Source: Crocinitomix sp. (lineage in GTDB: Bacteria > Bacteroidota > Bacteroidia > Flavobacteriales_D > Crocinitomicaceae). Taken from it: 64,000 bases of DNA. This document shows, one piece after another, positions 60,167 through 64,000 of the stretch. Position 1 is the first letter of the stretch. Each line of letters opens with the position of its first letter. Under the pieces are notes generated by a model. That model did no database searches. It had not been told where the DNA came from and was given only the letters and a program-made list of their open reading frames with translations. The position numbers were made by a program, and so were the translations under genes. The DNA lies in NCBI GenBank assembly GCA_013138735.1, contig WTCE01000011.1, forward strand, positions 1 through 64,000. The letters run 5' to 3'.

Positions 60167-60638
60167 AAAAATTGTGTTACTAGGAAATGAAGGTGTAGGT
60201 AAAACATCCCTTGTGAAACGCTATGTACATAGTATATTTAATGATGAATACTTAACCACAATTGGAATAAAGATTTCTAAAAAAGTAGTTGAAGTTGGTG
60301 ATGTGAAAGTCAATTTAATGCTTTGGGATATTGCTGGAAATATGATGAGCAAAACCCTCTACAATAATTATTTACGAGGCGCGCATGGAGTGTTTTTAGT
60401 TTGTGACGCAATGCGTCCTGAAACTTATGAAAGCATAATGAATGAAAGGGAGAATATTTTATCAAAAGATTTTCAAGGCACAGAAACGGCTGTGATCATG
60501 AATAAATCGGATTTGATAACTGAGGATCCAACTACTTATTTATCTGCTTTTGAGTTTGACTTTTTAACCAGTGCAAAAAAAGGCGACAATGTAGAGTCTG
60601 CTTTTATTCAAATGGCCACGAATATTTTATCAAAATAA
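60150..60638 (+). CDS. Small Ras-like GTPase (Rab/MglA-type)
   Basis: 162 residues with all G-boxes: P-loop GNEGVGKT (residues 12-19), switch I Thr37 (TTIGIK), DIAG (60-63), NKSD (118-121) and SAK (141-143). The residue after DIAG is Asn64 where Ras has catalytic Gln61, so intrinsic hydrolysis may be slow and dependent on a partner. It overlaps the longin-like gene by 17 bases and is followed 5 bases later by the histidine kinase gene. Likely a polarity or signalling switch. Confidence 0.85.
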   Translation: MKTVSKKIVLLGNEGVGKTSLVKRYVHSIFNDEYLTTIGIKISKKVVEVGDVKVNLMLWDIAGNMMSKTLYNNYLRGAHGVFLVCDAMRPETYESIMNERENILSKDFQGTETAVIMNKSDLITEDPTTYLSAFEFDFLTSAKKGDNVESAFIQMATNILSK

Positions 60639-60643
60639 AGGCT

Positions 60644-61504
60644 GTGTCAGATCAACCTTCTGCACCAAAAAAATCTGATTCTATAAGGGATCTTCAAAAA
60701 CAATTGACGACCCTAGCAGCTGAAAACAAAGCCTTGCGCGAATCAAACCAAGCATTAAATAAAGTCCCCGCATCAAACACAAAAAAAACAATTGAAAGTC
60801 AACACGCGAAATTGGTAAAATACAATAAGGAATTGGAGCAGTTTACATATGTTGCTACCCACGATTTAAAGTCGCCTTTGGCCAATATTCAAGGTTATTT
60901 AGATTTGCTTGAAATGGATTTAGAAAATCCCTCGCCTGATGTATTGGATTCTTTAAAATGGTTAAAATATTCAGTTGAAGAAGCCCAACAGGTGATTCGT
61001 GAATTAACCAATGCGTTAAAAGCTAGAAACAATAAAGAAGAATTACGCAAGGCCATTAATTTAGAAGACCTGGTAGAAAGTGTATTATCGGGTATGCGTT
61101 CAAGAATTTTGGCAGCTAAAGTGATTTTCATCTGCGATTTTACCGAGATCAATGACTTCATGTATTACCCAGTAGCTTTAAGGAGTATTTTACAAAACAT
61201 AATCTCAAACGCCATACAATATTCAGGCGCAACTGAGCATCCTGAGATCAAAGTAACAACGCTAAAAGTAAATAATGAAGTTCACATTTCGGTAGAGGAC
61301 AATGGCGCTGGAATTGATTTAACTGCTAATGAATCTAAAGTTTTTGGACTATTTAAAAGGGTACAAAACGACGAAAGTGGCTCTGGAATTGGAATGTATA
61401 TTGTAAATAAATTTTTAGAAAACTATGGCGGCACGCTTGCATTAGAGAGCGAATTAGGAAAAGGTTCGATCTTTACTGTTGTTATTCCGTTTGAAAAGGT
61501 GTAA
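60644..61504 (+). CDS. Soluble sensor histidine kinase
   Basis: 286 residues from a GTG start 5 bases after the GTPase stop. An N-terminal coiled coil (DLQKQLTTLAAENKALRESN) replaces a sensor domain and there is no membrane helix. Dimerisation/phospho-site: FTYVATHDLKSPLANIQGYL; ATPase motifs IISNAIQYSG, VEDNGAGID, GSGIGMYIVNKFLENYGGTL. It is cytoplasmic, perhaps switched by the GTPase. Confidence 0.9.
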   Translation: MSDQPSAPKKSDSIRDLQKQLTTLAAENKALRESNQALNKVPASNTKKTIESQHAKLVKYNKELEQFTYVATHDLKSPLANIQGYLDLLEMDLENPSPDVLDSLKWLKYSVEEAQQVIRELTNALKARNNKEELRKAINLEDLVESVLSGMRSRILAAKVIFICDFTEINDFMYYPVALRSILQNIISNAIQYSGATEHPEIKVTTLKVNNEVHISVEDNGAGIDLTANESKVFGLFKRVQNDESGSGIGMYIVNKFLENYGGTLALESELGKGSIFTVVIPFEKV

Positions 61505-61530
61505 ATTTAACAACCTACATTTTAGCAACT

Positions 61531-61923
61531 ATGAATCCTATTGAGCATCTTCTTTTGATTGATGATAGTGAAGCCACAAACAATTTTCACAACCGTTTAT
61601 TAGGCAGATTAAAATTTGCAAAAACCATTTCAATCTGCACGAACGGGCAAGAGGGTTTAGATTTTCTATCCAAAGCAAAACAGTGTCCTGATTTAATTTT
61701 TCTGGATTTAAACATGCCAGTTATTGATGGGTTTGAATTTTTGAGCTTGGTGCACGCTCCACTTGAAAAATTAGGATGTCCAAAGCCATTAATTGTCATC
61801 TTAACCTCTTCAGAAGAAAGTGTTGACAAGGCGCGTTGTAAAAGTTTATATAGCCATATTGAATTCTACTCTAAACCCTTAACGATTAGTCAAATTACGG
61901 AGTTGAGAAAATTATTGGATTAG
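61531..61923 (+). CDS. Single-domain response regulator
   Basis: 130 residues. Receiver only: LLIDDSEATNNFHNRLLGRL, DLIFLDLNMPVIDGFEFL (phospho-Asp about residue 58), VILTSSEESVDKAR and YSKPLTISQI (Lys). No output domain; it may pass phosphate onward to the Hpt protein or act by binding. It follows the kinase gene by 26 bases. Confidence 0.9.
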   Translation: MNPIEHLLLIDDSEATNNFHNRLLGRLKFAKTISICTNGQEGLDFLSKAKQCPDLIFLDLNMPVIDGFEFLSLVHAPLEKLGCPKPLIVILTSSEESVDKARCKSLYSHIEFYSKPLTISQITELRKLLD

Positions 61924-61937
61924 TAACTTGAGTTCGC

Positions 61938-62312
61938 TTAACTCAAATATTTCAATCGGAGTAATTTAAAGCTTCTTGTGCAAATATTTTGTAATTCGGT
62001 GAGTGATTCAAGGCCTGAAGACACAGGTGCTTCAATTTGCTCTAATTTCACAGCTAACGCATGTGCTTCGTCCATATCAAACATTAAAAAACTTGATTTC
62101 ATTTTATGGGCAAATAACCGAATTGTCTCTTGTTCATTAATTTCGAACGCTTCAACTATGGTCTTCAAACTTGCCGCGCTTTCATTTAAAAACATTTCAA
62201 CGATTTCTCGAATAAATGCGTCATCTGCCACGCCGGCTTCTTTCATTTGACCAAAGAAGTTATCTCCGGCTGTAAATTTTGATATATCGAACTCCTCGTT
62301 GCTTACGCTCAT
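61938..62312 (-). CDS. Hpt phosphotransfer protein
   Basis: 124 residues. Four-helix Hpt domain with the active His in IRLFAHKMKSSFLMFDM (about residue 68). Convergent with the receiver gene, 14 bases apart. Together with kinase and receiver it forms a phosphorelay set. Confidence 0.8.
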   Translation of the reverse strand: MSVSNEEFDISKFTAGDNFFGQMKEAGVADDAFIREIVEMFLNESAASLKTIVEAFEINEQETIRLFAHKMKSSFLMFDMDEAHALAVKLEQIEAPVSSGLESLTELQNICTRSFKLLRLKYLS

Positions 62313-62414
62313 AATATTTACATGAGTTGTTTTGGTTTTACTAAGGTATGATTTTCTTAGGCCCTCGAAACTTGAATTCGCTAATTGGTCGCAATTATCC
62401 GATTAAGGAGGTTT

Positions 62415-62460
62415 GGAGCGCTGAGCGCTCCTAGTATTTAGACCGCTGCGCTGATAGATT
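62415..62460. repeat. Intergenic repeat with perfect palindrome
   Basis: GGAGCGCT-G-AGCGCTCC at 62415-62431, then TAGTATTTAGACCGCTGCGC. The second part belongs to the TTAGTATTTAGAT repeat family seen at 26435 and 30619. Confidence 0.45.
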
Positions 62461-62574
62461 AAAGAACAAAGACGTTTGCTTATTGTAAAAAAATAGTAGA
62501 GCGCTTGGCTGTTTGACGTGGTATTGCCTCATGACTTGTACCTTTTGCACTGAAACTTGAGACTATTGACTCAT

Positions 62575-63276
62575 TTACTTATCTGCTTGGCTTTTTAAGC
62601 GCTCCTTGAGTTCTTTTTTATACTTACGACTTACTTTCACCATTTTGTTGCCTACGGTTAATCCATTTTCTTGCATAGCATCAATTCTATTAATGGCCAC
62701 AATAAATGATCGGTGTACACGCAAGAAATCTTCTTCACCTAGTTTGGCATGAATGGCTTTCATTGTAGAAAGTACAGTATATCTTTTCTCGGCGGTATGA
62801 ATTTGCACATAATCTGCAAAAGCCTCTATATAATGAATGCTAGAAAAATTAAGTTTTAGCAATTCACTCCCCGTTTTTACAAAAATGAATTTTTCGTCCT
62901 CAGGTGATTTTAAAGAAATGGATTCGCTAATGGATTTTGCGCGTTGTGCACCTTTTAAAAAGCGTTTGTATTCAATTGGTTTTACCAAATAGTCCGTTAC
63001 ATCATAATTATATGATTCAGCCGCATATTCTGCCTTAGAACTAATAATAATTACTTGTGGAATGTTCTTGACGTTTTCAATAAAATCAATCCCCGACATT
63101 TCGGGCATTTCAATATCTAAGAACAATAAGTCAACATCAATATTGCCAATTTCTTTTAAGGCAACAAGTGGGTTGTCAAATTCTGCCTCGAATTCAAGAA
63201 AATCTGTAAAATTAATGTAGGACCTTATAATTTCTCTCGAAACCTTATCATCATCCAATATCACTACTTTGAGCAT
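62575..63276 (-). CDS. LytTR response regulator
   Basis: 233 residues. Receiver: VVILDDDKVSREIIRSYINF, phospho-Asp in LLFLDIEMPEMSGIDFIEN (about residue 55), YLVKPIEYKRF; LytTR output 135-233 (FIFVKTGSELLKLNFSSIHY, FLRVHRSFIVAINRID). Not related closely to the one at 45599. No kinase is adjacent. Confidence 0.9.
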   Translation of the reverse strand: MLKVVILDDDKVSREIIRSYINFTDFLEFEAEFDNPLVALKEIGNIDVDLLFLDIEMPEMSGIDFIENVKNIPQVIIISSKAEYAAESYNYDVTDYLVKPIEYKRFLKGAQRAKSISESISLKSPEDEKFIFVKTGSELLKLNFSSIHYIEAFADYVQIHTAEKRYTVLSTMKAIHAKLGEEDFLRVHRSFIVAINRIDAMQENGLTVGNKMVKVSRKYKKELKERLKSQADK

Positions 63277-63432
63277 AAAAAATCTAATTTACCTTATTCA
63301 AATATACGCTTTAAGTTTTGTTAATCAAAAACGTTGCCAACTTGGTCTAAATAAGGTCAAATCTAAAACCTTTTAGGTGAACATGTTACTGGGCGGATAA
63401 ATTTGACGATTAGTCGGGAATAAAGAAACAAA

Positions 63433-63468
63433 AAGCCGCGTCGTGCATTGAAATGTACGGCGCGGCTT
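63433..63468 (-). terminator. Terminator of the OmpA-family gene
   Basis: Stem AAGCCGCGTCGT (63433-63444) with ACGGCGCGGCTT (63457-63468), one G-U pair. T-rich on the minus strand after the stem. It follows the stop at 63487 by about 20 bases. Confidence 0.75.
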
Positions 63469-63486
63469 AATTAAATTGAATATTTT

Positions 63487-64000
63487 TTACATCTTGATAA
63501 TGATAAATTCTGTCCGTCTATTAAACTGGTGGTATTTATCAAATAGTTTTCTATTTTTAGATTTGAAGGCGTTTACAAAGTCTTCTGTTATGACCTGTTT
63601 TTCTGTTCCACCATCTGCTGTTGCATCAACGGTATTTGGAGTAGATTCACCAAAACCTTTTCCGTAAATACGATCAGGATTTGTAATGCGCTCCGAAACA
63701 TATTTGGCTGAAGCTTTTGCACGGCGATCTGATAAGGAACGGTTTGAATTATCACTACCTCGTGAATCGGTATGAGATCCTAACTCAATAACCATTGTTG
63801 GGTTTTCGTTCATTACTTTTACAATCTTGTCTAATTCAATTGCGGCATCTGGTCTAATCCTTGATTTATTCAAATCAAAATAGATTGGATTAATGTCAAT
63901 GATTTTCGATAAATCTGCTCCAACTTGAATTGGCTCTAAGGTCAAATCTAAATTCGCATGCACTTCATACTTCCCTTCACGATCGAACTCGGTATTATAC
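63487..64000 (-). CDS. OmpA-family protein, C-terminal part (gene continues beyond window)
   Basis: The frame is open to the right edge, so only the last 171 residues are visible. OmpA/PAL peptidoglycan-binding domain: INPIYFDLNKSRIRPDAAIE, VIELGSHTDSRGSDNSNRSL, SDRRAKASAKYV and RIYGKGFGESTP, ending RRTEFIIIKM. The segment before it (YNTEFDREGKYEVHANLDL) resembles the end of PD40 or carboxypeptidase-like domains in Bacteroidota OmpA-type proteins. It ties the outer membrane to peptidoglycan. Confidence 0.85.
   Translation of the reverse strand, partial: YNTEFDREGKYEVHANLDLTLEPIQVGADLSKIIDINPIYFDLNKSRIRPDAAIELDKIVKVMNENPTMVIELGSHTDSRGSDNSNRSLSDRRAKASAKYVSERITNPDRIYGKGFGESTPNTVDATADGGTEKQVITEDFVNAFKSKNRKLFDKYHQFNRRTEFIIIKM

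Noticed and set aside
62415-62431. Palindrome as a terminator for the LytTR or Hpt gene
   Set aside because: No T-tract on either strand and it is part of a repeated element.
1-64000. CRISPR array or prophage
   Set aside because: No regularly spaced direct repeats, no capsid, terminase, portal or tail-protein pattern was seen anywhere.

Overview
ORGANISM. The window is AT-rich and tightly packed, and it looks like a chromosome segment of a Bacteroidota bacterium, most likely order Flavobacteriales. The grounds are: a gldH gliding lipoprotein gene beside a RicT/PSP1 gene; families typical of the phylum (DUF2723, DUF5723, DUF3127, YtxJ, grasp-with-spasm peptide maturases); few Shine-Dalgarno-like sites; and promoters of the TTG-N20-TAnnTTTG type. 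No rRNA, CRISPR array, prophage or complete insertion sequence was seen. LAYOUT. 1-620 holds the 3' end of a transposase gene, a decayed reading frame and a tRNA-Gln(TTG) gene. 902-11271 carries envelope genes: a giant DUF2723 membrane protein, a polysaccharide deacetylase, a DUF5723 protein, a VTT protein, an ICMT-like methyltransferase and secreted proteins of unknown function. 11909-14444 is an ECF sigma, anti-sigma and outer-membrane-protein unit. 15351-18186 is a NarL-type two-component system with its own seven-helix membrane protein. 18386-20459 is a two-gene unit: a small Gly-rich protein, possibly VapA-like, followed by a zinc-dependent phospholipase C, neither with a signal peptide. 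20670-25097 is mixed housekeeping. 25110-32561 is the most striking region: a run of minus-strand genes for NAD and ADP-ribose chemistry (DUF4291, PPP-type phosphoesterase, 2OG-Fe oxygenase, macro domain, KptA RNA 2'-phosphotransferase, ADP-ribosylglycohydrolase, TIGR02452 PARG-like protein, two unknown proteins, NADAR), headed by a NUDIX regulator of NrtR type. Matching inverted repeats overlap the -7 elements of both the regulator gene and the NADAR gene. 35096-37529 is a ribosomal-peptide cluster of the grasp-with-spasm type: ATP-grasp ligase, 66-aa protein, SPASM protein and a precursor with a GG leader. 38912-55182 holds lipid, glycan and housekeeping genes (GT2, flippase-like protein, FabH-like synthase, rsmI, pheS, ytxJ, gldH, ricT, holB). 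59037-62312 is a signalling cluster of two coiled-coil proteins, a Ras-like GTPase, a soluble histidine kinase, a receiver and an Hpt protein, followed by a LytTR regulator and a truncated OmpA-family gene at the right edge. HOW THE PARTS WORK TOGETHER. In the ADP-ribose island, KptA would make ADP-ribose 1'',2''-cyclic phosphate from NAD+ and RNA; the macro, PARG-like, ARH and NADAR proteins act on ADP-ribosylated products; and the NUDIX regulator probably senses an NAD-derived ligand and represses the set. In the peptide cluster the ATP-grasp and SPASM proteins would modify the C-terminal core of the precursor. In the signalling cluster, phosphorelay parts and a small GTPase are encoded together, which suggests phosphorylation-coupled control of a polarity or motility switch. 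All assignments come from reading the sequence; no database search was run.
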